NCBI RefSeq assembly: GCF_000300235.2
Contig: NZ_CP004388.1
Span: 3,232,001 to 3,296,000, forward strand
Length of the DNA: 64,000 nt
DNA from: Thalassospira xiamenensis M-5 = DSM 17429
GTDB taxonomy: Bacteria; Pseudomonadota; Alphaproteobacteria; Rhodospirillales; Thalassospiraceae
Direction of reading: 5' to 3'
Under the pieces are notes generated by a model, which was not told where the DNA came from, did not search any database, and saw only the letters and a program-made list of their open reading frames with translations. Below are positions 35,808 through 44,866 of this stretch, piece after piece (within the stretch, counting starts at the first letter, position 1; each line of letters begins with the position of its first letter). The translations under genes and the position numbers were made by a program.

Positions 35808-37058
35808 TTATCCTGATGGTCGCTGTCTGTTGTTAACCGGGGCCGACGACAGCATCCCCAACAATTCCGGGGCGGTCGTGTGCGTATCTGCAGCAACTCG
35901 GTATTTGCTTGGTGTTGTACCGGTTACACGCCTAAACGCAAGATTGAAGGTGGATTTTGAATTGAACCCGACGGCCATGGCAATATCAAGAACCGGTCGA
36001 TTTGGCTCGGCAAGAAGCAAGCGAACAGCTTCTTCGATCCGGACGGTATTGACGAATTCAAAGAAGCTTTGGCTTAGATGCCGGTTCAGGACAAAGGATA
36101 ACTGATTAGGCGTTGCCCCAACCGCGCTTGCCAGTTTGGGCATCGTCAGAAGCGGATCAAACATCAAATTACGTTCGGTGCGCAGAACATCAAGGCGTTT
36201 TCGGATGCGTTCACTTTCGTCGGTATCGACCAGCGAACGTAGTGGTTCATGATCTTTGTCAGCGAGATCGGTCAGCGGGTCGACCGACAGGTGCACAACC
36301 TTTGCTGGAATGGTATTGAACGGCTGGCTTGCGACCAGAAAACTCAGCCGCATCACTATGCACAGGAACACGAAATTCATCACCGACCCCGCCCAGTAAA
36401 GGCTTTCGGTCCACCACTGAATTATCTGAATACCGGCAAAAACGACGAAGGCCAGATGCAGGCTTCTTACGACATTGCCGATCCATTGCCGCTTGGCCAG
36501 GCTTTGCTCAGTTCCCTGTTTTGTCAATTCCGTCGCAAAGGACCGGGCGGCACGCCACATCATGAGATGATAAGTGCCGACATAAACAAAAAACGCCGTC
36601 ATGATGGCAACCACAAACCAGGACAGCGCCGGATCGGTTTCAAATGTCAGATGGATAGGCGCACCGGAAGAAATTTCATCGCCATATCTGGCAAAGACCG
36701 AGGCGGTCAGAATACTCGAAAAGACCATACCGACCAGAAGCGATACAAAATGCCACCAGCCGTTGGATACCCAACGCCCGGCAACAGTGCGAACATAAAG
36801 AAAGATTGCCGGACCAAGTGCAAGATAGGCGCTGAAAAGTAGCGGTTCGGTCATCAGCGCGATTTCAGTTCCGAACAGCAGAAATACCGCATCTCGAAGG
36901 AAAATCAGCGCAAAGCACAGTATGAAGATATAGAGCCAGCGATTAGCATAGAGGGCAGATGGCCCTTCTTGGCGCAAGAGCAGAATAAAGAAACCGGCCT
37001 GAGAAATACCAAGTATGGCAACCATCAGGGCCGCCAGATCAAACGGGCTTAAAGGCAT
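35808..37058 (-). CDS. Membrane-anchored AraC-family regulator, copy 3 of tandem trio
   Basis: A 416-residue member and the first gene of the array in transcription order. It begins MPLSPFDLAALMVAILGISQAGFFILLLRQEGPSALYANRWLYIF and has about seven helices. The C-terminal AraC domain (MPKLASAVGATPNQLSFVLNRHLSQSFFEFVNT; LDIAMAVGFNSKSTFNLAFRRVTGTTPSKYR) differs from copies 1 and 2 more than they differ from each other, so it is the oldest branch. The ATG at 37058 is preferred over a TTG at 37094 that lacks a ribosome site. The promoter of the whole array lies in the large gap upstream. Confidence 0.85.
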   Translation of the reverse strand: MPLSPFDLAALMVAILGISQAGFFILLLRQEGPSALYANRWLYIFILCFALIFLRDAVFLLFGTEIALMTEPLLFSAYLALGPAIFLYVRTVAGRWVSNGWWHFVSLLVGMVFSSILTASVFARYGDEISSGAPIHLTFETDPALSWFVVAIMTAFFVYVGTYHLMMWRAARSFATELTKQGTEQSLAKRQWIGNVVRSLHLAFVVFAGIQIIQWWTESLYWAGSVMNFVFLCIVMRLSFLVASQPFNTIPAKVVHLSVDPLTDLADKDHEPLRSLVDTDESERIRKRLDVLRTERNLMFDPLLTMPKLASAVGATPNQLSFVLNRHLSQSFFEFVNTVRIEEAVRLLLAEPNRPVLDIAMAVGFNSKSTFNLAFRRVTGTTPSKYRVAADTHTTAPELLGMLSSAPVNNRQRPSG

Positions 37059-37652
37059 CTTTCGGTCGCATTTGTTGATAAAGGAAATCTGCAAAACAGC
37101 GTACGCAAAAACCCGTAGCCTGAATGACGATGTTTCTCAACGGCAATTTTTTGAATTCACGCTTGTTTCATCAAGCTGCCATGACGCGATACCGGGCCTG
37201 TATTCCGAAATCTTTTAACGCGCGAAAATGTAACCAGAGCACGCCCATTTTCGCGCCAAGATATTGAAATCGCCTGAATTGCCGAAAAATAATGCAGAAA
37301 ATCACAAAGCCCGATTCGTGATCACCGAATTTGGCGGCCAACCCTTTGAATGTGAACTGTTTCACTTTTTGCGCATATAGCCGCAAGGCGCGACGCGACA
37401 ATCACCATTACATGCAAAACGTTTTACAGGCGAAAGTTGCAGGCTTCCTCAGCCGTAGAACAATCTGCTATTTCCGAATAATACGCAAGATAACACCACA
37501 AAACGACTACAATCACGCAAAAAAACACCATTTATTTCAAATTTGTGGAATCGTGACTTGCAGATCACGCATGTCAGTCTCAGTATTTTTGCGTACGTAC
37601 TTTCAGGGAGTACGTCGGCAACAAAGCAAAATAGATGAGGGAGACATTACAG
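37059..37652. promoter_or_regulatory. 594-bp AT-rich divergent region between AraC trio and opp operon
   Basis: No convincing gene was seen. The region is richer in A and T than its surroundings and must carry the promoters of copy 3 (minus) and oppA (plus). A perfect 7-bp hairpin, ACGTACT (37595-37601) with AGTACGT (37609-37615), lies 37 bp before oppA in its leader. Its size leaves room for several regulator sites. AraC-type control of opp is possible but unproven. Confidence 0.5.
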
Positions 37653-39287
37653 ATGTCACAAAACGCGAAGACCGCAAATGGTCTCGTGAAGGGATTGCTT
37701 AATTCCTCGCGGGCCTTTGTGCTGGGTACGGCATTGCTTGCCGGTTCCATGACCATGCTGTCCACCACACATGCACAGGCTGAAAAAATCCTGCGCGTCG
37801 GCAATGACGGCGAACCGCAATCAATGGACCCGCATTTCATTTCGACGGTTCAGACCAGCCGCCTGTCGGATGATATGTTTCTGGGTCTTCTGACATATGG
37901 CCCGGATGGTGAACCGGTGCCAGGTGCCGCTGAAAGCTGGACCGTTTCTGACGACGGCATGACCTATAGCTTTAAAATTCGCGATCACAACTGGTCGGAC
38001 GGCGTGCCGGTAACTGCCGGTGATTTTGTCGCGGGCTGGAACCGCCTGCTTGACCCGGCGACCGGTGCGGAATACGCATCCCTGCTTTATATCATCGAGG
38101 GTGCCGAGGCTGTTAACAGTGGCAAGGAAGGCGCGAAACTCGCGGCCACCGCCCTGGATGATAAAACCTTGCAGGTCAAACTGACTGCGCCAGCCCCTTA
38201 TTTCCTGGCACAACTTACCCACCAGACCGCCTTCCCGATCCCGCAGCATGCGATTGCCAAATTTGGCAAAGACTGGGTGAAACCGGAAAATATCGTGGTG
38301 AACGGTCCGTACAAACTGACCGAATGGCTGCCGAACGTTCATTCCAAGCTTGAAAAGAATCCGGAATTCTATGACGCAGCCAATGTGCCGATCGACGAGG
38401 TGATCTATTACACCTATGAAGATCGCACCGCGATGCAGAACCGTTTCCGTGCAGGCGAACTTGATGTCGCACGCGACATCGCGTCCGAACAGATTTCCTG
38501 GCTTCGCGATAACCTTGCCGATAGCCTGCGCATCGCACCGTATGCCGGTATCTATTACTATGCGATCCGTACCGACAAGGACATGTTCAAGGATGTCCGT
38601 GTCCGCAAAGCCCTGTCGATGGCGATCAACCGCGAAGCCATTACGGACTCGGTTCTGAAAACCGGTGAACTTCCGGCCTATTCCTTTGTTCCGCCCGGAA
38701 CCGGTAATTACGGCGAGCCAGCCTACATTTCGTGGAAAGGCCTTTCCTATAATGAAAAGCTCGAAGAAGCCAAAAAGCTTCTGGCCGAGGCCGGTTACGG
38801 TCCTGACAATCCACTTAAATTCACCCTGCGCTACAACACGTCTGAAAACCACAAGCGCATCGCGATTGCGGCCCAGAACATGTGGAAGCAGATCGGCGTT
38901 CAGGCCGAGCTGTTCAACACCGAAGGCAAAATCCACTATGCCGATCTGAAGGTCGGTAACTTTGAAGTGGCACGTGCGGGCTGGATTGCCGATTACAACG
39001 ACGCGCAGAACTTCCTGTTCCTCGGCGAAGACCGGACCGGGCCGCTGAACTATGCGGCTTTTGATAACCCGCGGTACAACGAACTGATGCTGGAAGCCGA
39101 AAAGGAAGGCGACCTGAAAAAGCGTGCCGGCCTTATGAAGCAGGCCGAAGCCATCATGATGGAAGCACAGCCTTACATCCCGATTTACTACTATGTCTCG
39201 AAACAGCTCGTCTCACCGAAGATCGAAGGCTGGATCGATAACGCCCCGGATCGCCACCTAACCCGCTGGCTCGACATCAAAGAGTAA
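37653..39287 (+). CDS. oppA: Oligopeptide ABC transporter substrate-binding protein
   Basis: A 544-residue periplasmic peptide-binding protein (SBP_bac_5 family). The signal is residues 1-43, cleaved after AQA in STTHAQAEKILRV. The mature protein shows EPQSMDPHFISTVQTSRLSDDMFLGLLTYGPDGEPVPGAAESW and AYDVTDG-type core segments such as VVNGPYKLTEWLPNVHSKLEKNPEFYDAANVPID, and ends DNAPDRHLTRWLDIKE. The ATG at 37653 has GAGGGAG upstream. Peptide length preference cannot be read. A strong hairpin after the stop probably raises its transcript level over oppB-F, as is usual for binding proteins. Confidence 0.94.
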   Translation: MSQNAKTANGLVKGLLNSSRAFVLGTALLAGSMTMLSTTHAQAEKILRVGNDGEPQSMDPHFISTVQTSRLSDDMFLGLLTYGPDGEPVPGAAESWTVSDDGMTYSFKIRDHNWSDGVPVTAGDFVAGWNRLLDPATGAEYASLLYIIEGAEAVNSGKEGAKLAATALDDKTLQVKLTAPAPYFLAQLTHQTAFPIPQHAIAKFGKDWVKPENIVVNGPYKLTEWLPNVHSKLEKNPEFYDAANVPIDEVIYYTYEDRTAMQNRFRAGELDVARDIASEQISWLRDNLADSLRIAPYAGIYYYAIRTDKDMFKDVRVRKALSMAINREAITDSVLKTGELPAYSFVPPGTGNYGEPAYISWKGLSYNEKLEEAKKLLAEAGYGPDNPLKFTLRYNTSENHKRIAIAAQNMWKQIGVQAELFNTEGKIHYADLKVGNFEVARAGWIADYNDAQNFLFLGEDRTGPLNYAAFDNPRYNELMLEAEKEGDLKKRAGLMKQAEAIMMEAQPYIPIYYYVSKQLVSPKIEGWIDNAPDRHLTRWLDIKE

Positions 39288-39300
39288 ACGCCGGAGACTT

Positions 39301-39331
39301 TGCCGCAGGTCCGGATCACGGACCTGCGGCA
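39301..39331 (+). promoter_or_regulatory. Intercistronic hairpin between oppA and oppB
   Basis: TGCCGCAGGTCCG (39301-39313) pairs perfectly with 39319-39331 across GATCA. There is no T-run after it, so it is more likely an mRNA-stabilising or partial-attenuation structure than a full terminator. Confidence 0.7.
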
Positions 39332-39365
39332 ACTCATCGGCCCCCAATGGGGATGAGAGAGAATT

Positions 39366-40292
39366 ATGTTATCTTACGCCATCCGGCGCCTGATGATCGC
39401 GATCCCAACGCTGTTCGTCGTGATCACGGTTGCCTTTTTCATGATGCGCATTGCACCAGGCGGACCGTTCGATCAGGAACGTGCCCTGCCCCCGGAAATC
39501 GAAAAAAACATCAAGGCCGCCTATGACCTTGATAAGCCGCTGCTTGAACAATACACGATCTATATCGGCAAAATCCTGCGTGGTGACTTTGGCCCGTCGA
39601 TCAAAATTCGCGATTTTTCCGTCGCGGAACTGATCATGGCTGGTGCCCCGGCATCGATGCAGCTTGGTCTGTCGGCGATCTTTCTGGCGCTGATATTCGG
39701 GGTTGGCTTTGGCACCTATGCCGCCCTTCGACAGAATAGTGTGGTTGATTTTGCGGTAATGGGCGTTGCCATGGTCGGCATTGCCATCCCGAACTTTGTC
39801 ATGGCGCCGCTTCTGTCGCTGGTGTTTGGCCTGTATCTTTCGATCCTGCCAACGGCAGGTTGGGGAGACGGCGAAATTCAATACAAGATATTGCCGATCA
39901 TCGCCCTTGCCCTGCCACAAGTCGCTTATATCGCGCGCCTGACGCGCGGGTCGATGGTCGAAGTCCTCCATTCCAATTACATCCGCACTGCACGCGCCAA
40001 AGGTTTGCGTGAAAAGCTTGTCGTCAACCGGCATGCGATCCGCGGCGCGCTTTTGCCTGTCGTATCCTATCTGGGACCGGCAACCGCGGCGGTGATGACC
40101 GGCTCTGTGGTCATCGAAACCATCTTTGGCGTGCCCGGTATCGGGACCTATTTCGTCAAGGCAGCGCTTAACCGCGACTACCCGCTGGTGATGGGTGTGG
40201 TCATTGTCTATGCGGTGATGATCATCCTTCTGAATTTCCTGGTCGACATGGTCTATGGCCTGCTCGATCCCAAGCTGAAGTCACGCTCATGA
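39366..40292 (+). CDS. oppB: Oligopeptide ABC transporter permease OppB
   Basis: A 308-residue inner-membrane permease with six helices. It starts MLSYAIRRLMIAIPTLFVVITVAFFMMRIAPGGPFDQERALPPE, a signature of OppB/DppB. The EAA coupling loop is ARLTRGSMVEVLHSNYIRTARAKGL. The end overlaps oppC by ATGA. The first periplasmic loop and short length fit peptide, not nickel, permeases. The start follows ATGAGAGAGAATT. Confidence 0.95.
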   Translation: MLSYAIRRLMIAIPTLFVVITVAFFMMRIAPGGPFDQERALPPEIEKNIKAAYDLDKPLLEQYTIYIGKILRGDFGPSIKIRDFSVAELIMAGAPASMQLGLSAIFLALIFGVGFGTYAALRQNSVVDFAVMGVAMVGIAIPNFVMAPLLSLVFGLYLSILPTAGWGDGEIQYKILPIIALALPQVAYIARLTRGSMVEVLHSNYIRTARAKGLREKLVVNRHAIRGALLPVVSYLGPATAAVMTGSVVIETIFGVPGIGTYFVKAALNRDYPLVMGVVIVYAVMIILLNFLVDMVYGLLDPKLKSRS

Positions 40293-41197
40293 TGAACAAG
40301 GATCAAAAAACAGCTATGCTTCAGGCGGCAGGCACCGCCGGAGAGATCGAGGGTCGCAGCCTGTGGCGCGATGCCCGTATTCGCCTGTTTCGCAACAAGG
40401 CAGCCGTCGGGTCGATGATCATTCTGGCCATCATTACTCTTATGGCGATTTTCGCCCCGCTGCTCAGCCCGTTTGAATACGACCAGATCGACTGGGGCTA
40501 TATTCAGGAAGGTCCGAACTGGGAAAACGGCCATATCCTTGGCACGGATGGCAATGGCCGCGATATTTTCATTCGTATTCTTTACGGTGCGCGTGTGTCG
40601 CTTGCAGTCGGCCTGCTGGCAACAGCGGTGTCGCTCGTGATCGGGGTGACCTATGGCGCGGTTGCAGGTTATTTCGGCGGCCGGATCGACAATATCATGA
40701 TGCGGTTTGTCGATGTGCTTTATTCCCTGCCCTTCATGTTCTTTGTGATCATGCTGATGGTGGTGTTTGGCCGGAACATTTTCCTGATTTTCGTCGCCCT
40801 TGGTGCGGTTGAATGGCTGACCATGGCGCGGATTGTCCGCGGTCAGACGCTTTCGATCCGACGGCGCGAATTCATCGAAGCCGCGCATGCCACCGGTGTT
40901 TCGAACTTCAAGATCATTTTCCGCCATGTGATCCCCAACGTTCTGGGGCCGGTCATTGTTTACATGACGCTGACCATTCCGCAGGTGATCCTGACCGAAA
41001 GCTTCCTGTCGTTCCTGGGCCTTGGCGTGCAGGAGCCGCTCACAAGCTGGGGCGTTCTGATTTCCGAAGGGGCGAAAGTGATCGAAGCAGCGACCTGGAT
41101 GCTGATTTATCCGGCGATCTTCCTGGCACTGACGCTGTTCTGTTTCAACTTCATCGGCGACGGATTGCGCGACGCCCTTGATCCGAAGGACAGATAG
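40289..41197 (+). CDS. oppC: Oligopeptide ABC transporter permease OppC
   Basis: A 302-residue permease, the partner of OppB. It begins with a cytosolic leader then SLWRDARIRLFRNKAAVGSMIILAIITLMAIFAPLLSPF, and includes LGTDGNGRDIFIRILYGARVSLAVG (family hallmark) and the EAA loop FIEAAHATGVSNFKIIFRHVIPN. The start codon overlaps the oppB stop by ATGA, showing translational coupling. It ends 4 bp before oppD. Confidence 0.95.
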   Translation: MMNKDQKTAMLQAAGTAGEIEGRSLWRDARIRLFRNKAAVGSMIILAIITLMAIFAPLLSPFEYDQIDWGYIQEGPNWENGHILGTDGNGRDIFIRILYGARVSLAVGLLATAVSLVIGVTYGAVAGYFGGRIDNIMMRFVDVLYSLPFMFFVIMLMVVFGRNIFLIFVALGAVEWLTMARIVRGQTLSIRRREFIEAAHATGVSNFKIIFRHVIPNVLGPVIVYMTLTIPQVILTESFLSFLGLGVQEPLTSWGVLISEGAKVIEAATWMLIYPAIFLALTLFCFNFIGDGLRDALDPKDR

Positions 41198-41201
41198 GCA
41201 C

Positions 41202-42169
<968 letters not shown>

Positions 42170-42173
<4 letters not shown>

Positions 42174-43174
42174 ATGCGATCCGTAAAAAGAAAAACGTCC
42201 CGATCCTGTCGGTTCGTGACCTTAAGGTTCACTTTTCCCTGCCGGGCAAGGGATTTTTTGGGGCAGAACGCCAGCTTAAGGCCGTCGACGGGATCGATTT
42301 CGATCTGTATCCCGGCGAAACGCTTGGCATTGTGGGCGAATCCGGTTGTGGAAAATCGACCCTTGGCCGTGCGATCCTGCAACTGATCCCGCCGACCGAC
42401 GGGCAGGTCGTGTGGCTGGGGCGGGATATTGTCGGCGCCCCCCATCGCGAAATGCAGCCGCTACGCCGGGACCTGCAGATCATTTTTCAAGACCCGCTGG
42501 CTAGCCTTAACCCGCGCATGACGATTGGCGAGATCATCGCCGAGCCGCTTGTGACCCACAAATCCGAACTGGGTAAGGACGAAATCAAGGCGCGCGTTAA
42601 ACGCATGATGGCGCGCGTCGGGCTTTTGCCACAGATGATCAACCGCTATCCGCATGAATTTTCGGGCGGCCAGTGCCAGCGTATCGGCATTGCACGCGCG
42701 ATGATCCTCGAACCGAAACTGATCATTTGTGACGAGCCGGTGTCAGCACTTGATGTATCGATACAGGCACAGATCGTAAACCTGTTGCAGGAATTGCAGC
42801 GCGAATTTGATCTGTCGATGATTTTCATCAGCCACGATCTTTCAATTGTGCGCCATATCTGCCACCGCATATTGGTGCTGTATCTCGGCAATCTTATGGA
42901 GCTGGCCGACCGCGACAGCATCTATGCCAACCCAAAACATCCCTACACCAAGGCGCTGATTTCCGCAGTTCCGATCCCGGACCCCGAGATTGAACGCACC
43001 AAGGAACGCATCGTGCTGACCGGTGATTTGCCCAGCCCGATCAACCCGCCATCGGGTTGCGTGTTCCGCACCAGATGTCCGTTTGCCAAGGATGTCTGCG
43101 CGACCGATGTCCCGACCGTTGACACAGTCAACGATCACCATCGGGTGGCCTGCCATTTCCACGAACGGATGTAG
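42170..43174 (+). CDS. oppF: Oligopeptide ABC transporter ATP-binding protein OppF
   Basis: A 334-residue ATPase partner of OppD. Walker A is GESGCGKST, Walker B is LIICDEPVSALDVS, and the C-terminal peptide-family tail includes CVFRTRCPFAKDVC. The ABC signature reads SGGQCQRIG; the position taken by Cys is usually Arg in this family, a small oddity that need not affect function. The gene closes the operon and is followed 35 bp later by a strong terminator. Its start overlaps the oppD stop. Confidence 0.94.
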
Positions 43175-43209
43175 GAGGGCAACCTCCCTTTGCACCACCC
43201 AAACTTAGT

Positions 43210-43237
43210 CGGGCCGTCTTGCGACGGCCCGTTTTTT
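43210..43237 (+). terminator. Rho-independent terminator of the opp operon
   Basis: A perfect 9-bp GC-rich stem (43210-43218 with 43223-43231, loop TTGC) is followed by six T residues. Confidence 0.92.
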
Positions 43238-43248
43238 GTTTGGATCGC

Positions 43249-44802
43249 TCAGTAGTCTTCAAGATCAACCATGCTCAGCGTATCGATGATCTTTGTGCGA
43301 TCCTGACCATCACGTTTGAAATAGACAAGCGCATAGGGTGCGTTGCTTTCAAGCGCCTGCCCCATCACGGCTTCGAACTCCTCGGGTGTGGAAATCTCGG
43401 TATCATTGATCCGGGTAATGAAATCACCCTTTGTAAATCCAGCCTGATCGCCTTGCCCCATCTTTTCCATCCGATCAACGACAAGCCCCTTCGTGCCAAC
43501 GGGTAAATCCAGTTTTTCCCATGCCTTTTCATTAGCCGGAACCAGTTCGAGGCCCATGACTTTCTTCCGACCATCATCCTTCGGCGTTTTACCAAGAATC
43601 TTGTCGCGTTCGGCCTGGCGGCGGCGGCTTTTGGCTTCGTCCATATCGCCGGGGATCATCGTAAAGCTTTTAAATCCACCATCGCGCCAGACGGTAACGG
43701 TCGTTTCACCTTTTGCCTCCGCCGCCTGCATGCGGAAATGCAGGCGCGATGTGACCGTTTCGCCATTCACCGCAACAATCACATCTCCTGCACGAATACC
43801 TGCTTGATAGGCCGGTTCGTCATCGGGGGCCCGGTGGATCAACATTCCCTCGTCATGGTCCATCCCCAGAAGCTTGCCGATGCCCGGCTTGACTTCAGAA
43901 TAGGCAATCCCGAACCATCCGCGTTTGATTTCACCATCTTTGACAAGCAGATCAATGATCCCCTGCGCATGTTCAGCCGGGATGGAGAAGGCCAGCCCCT
44001 CGTTCCCGCCAGAGCGGGTATAAAGCGCGGAGTTAACGCCAACGACCTTGCCATCCATCGACAGAAGCGGCCCGCCGGAATTGCCCTTGTTTACCGCGGT
44101 ATCGGTTTGCAAATAAGGGTTATATTCCCCTTTGGATAGCTGGCGCTGCTTGCCCGAAATCACCCCGGTGGTCAGACTTTGATCAAAGCCATAGGGATAA
44201 CCAAGCGCAAAAACCGGATCTCCGATACGGATCGCATGCGAGTTGCCCCATGAAAGCGGCTTAACATTTTCAGGCATTTCAACACGAAGGACGGCGAGGT
44301 CGGTCAGAAAATCCTTCCCCACCAGATCAGCGCGAACACGACGACCATCTTTCAAAACAACTACAAAACGCGCACCATCGCGGACCACATGCTCGTTGGT
44401 AACAATCAGGCCGTCATCGGTAATGAAAAAACCAGTCCCGGTCGACGCATTGCGCTTTTTTTTCTGCCAGTCGTATTTGGGTTCATCGCCCTTTTCGCTT
44501 TCCTTGTTCTTTTCATCGCGATCATTGCGATCTTCATCTTCGTCCTGATCGCCACGTTCGTTCGGCGGCAGATAGAAATCCTCGCCGTTTTCCTTTTTCT
44601 CCCGTTCTTCGGCGACGATCTCGGCATAGCTTTTCTTGATGACATTGATGCGAACAACGCCAAGTGAAACAGCGTCGTAAACTTCGGCAAGGTCTTTGTC
44701 GGACAATGCCATGCTTGCCTGTTCTGCCATTGCATGAACGGGGACAAGGCTTGATGTGGCAAGCATCGCGGCAAACAGGGTCGCGGTCAGGGTTCTTTTC
44801 AT
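43249..44802 (-). CDS. HtrA/DegP-type periplasmic serine protease
   Basis: A 517-residue exported trypsin-like protease with a Sec signal (MKRTLTATLFAAMLATSSLVPVHAMAE). The catalytic triad is His138 (TNEHVVRDG), Asp168 (LTDLAVLRVE) and Ser242 (KGNSGGPLL). Two PDZ domains follow (about 275-365 and 425-510). Before the protease core, residues 64-118 form a very charged Glu/Asp/Lys/Arg/Asn stretch that is longer than usual, perhaps the LA loop or an inserted disordered arm. The gene is 64 bp downstream of the TonB receptor gene on the same strand, so it may belong to the FecI-controlled unit. That link would be new to me. Confidence 0.9.
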   Translation of the reverse strand: MKRTLTATLFAAMLATSSLVPVHAMAEQASMALSDKDLAEVYDAVSLGVVRINVIKKSYAEIVAEEREKKENGEDFYLPPNERGDQDEDEDRNDRDEKNKESEKGDEPKYDWQKKKRNASTGTGFFITDDGLIVTNEHVVRDGARFVVVLKDGRRVRADLVGKDFLTDLAVLRVEMPENVKPLSWGNSHAIRIGDPVFALGYPYGFDQSLTTGVISGKQRQLSKGEYNPYLQTDTAVNKGNSGGPLLSMDGKVVGVNSALYTRSGGNEGLAFSIPAEHAQGIIDLLVKDGEIKRGWFGIAYSEVKPGIGKLLGMDHDEGMLIHRAPDDEPAYQAGIRAGDVIVAVNGETVTSRLHFRMQAAEAKGETTVTVWRDGGFKSFTMIPGDMDEAKSRRRQAERDKILGKTPKDDGRKKVMGLELVPANEKAWEKLDLPVGTKGLVVDRMEKMGQGDQAGFTKGDFITRINDTEISTPEEFEAVMGQALESNAPYALVYFKRDGQDRTKIIDTLSMVDLEDY

Positions 44803-44866
44803 ATTATCGATCTCACAAGCAGGTTTGGCCGGGGCCCAAAGCCCCGACAGGATTAACGCGGAATTT

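Noticed and set aside
37821-38936. 371-codon minus-strand frame
   Set aside because: It is antisense to oppA, and the translation has no recognisable domains.
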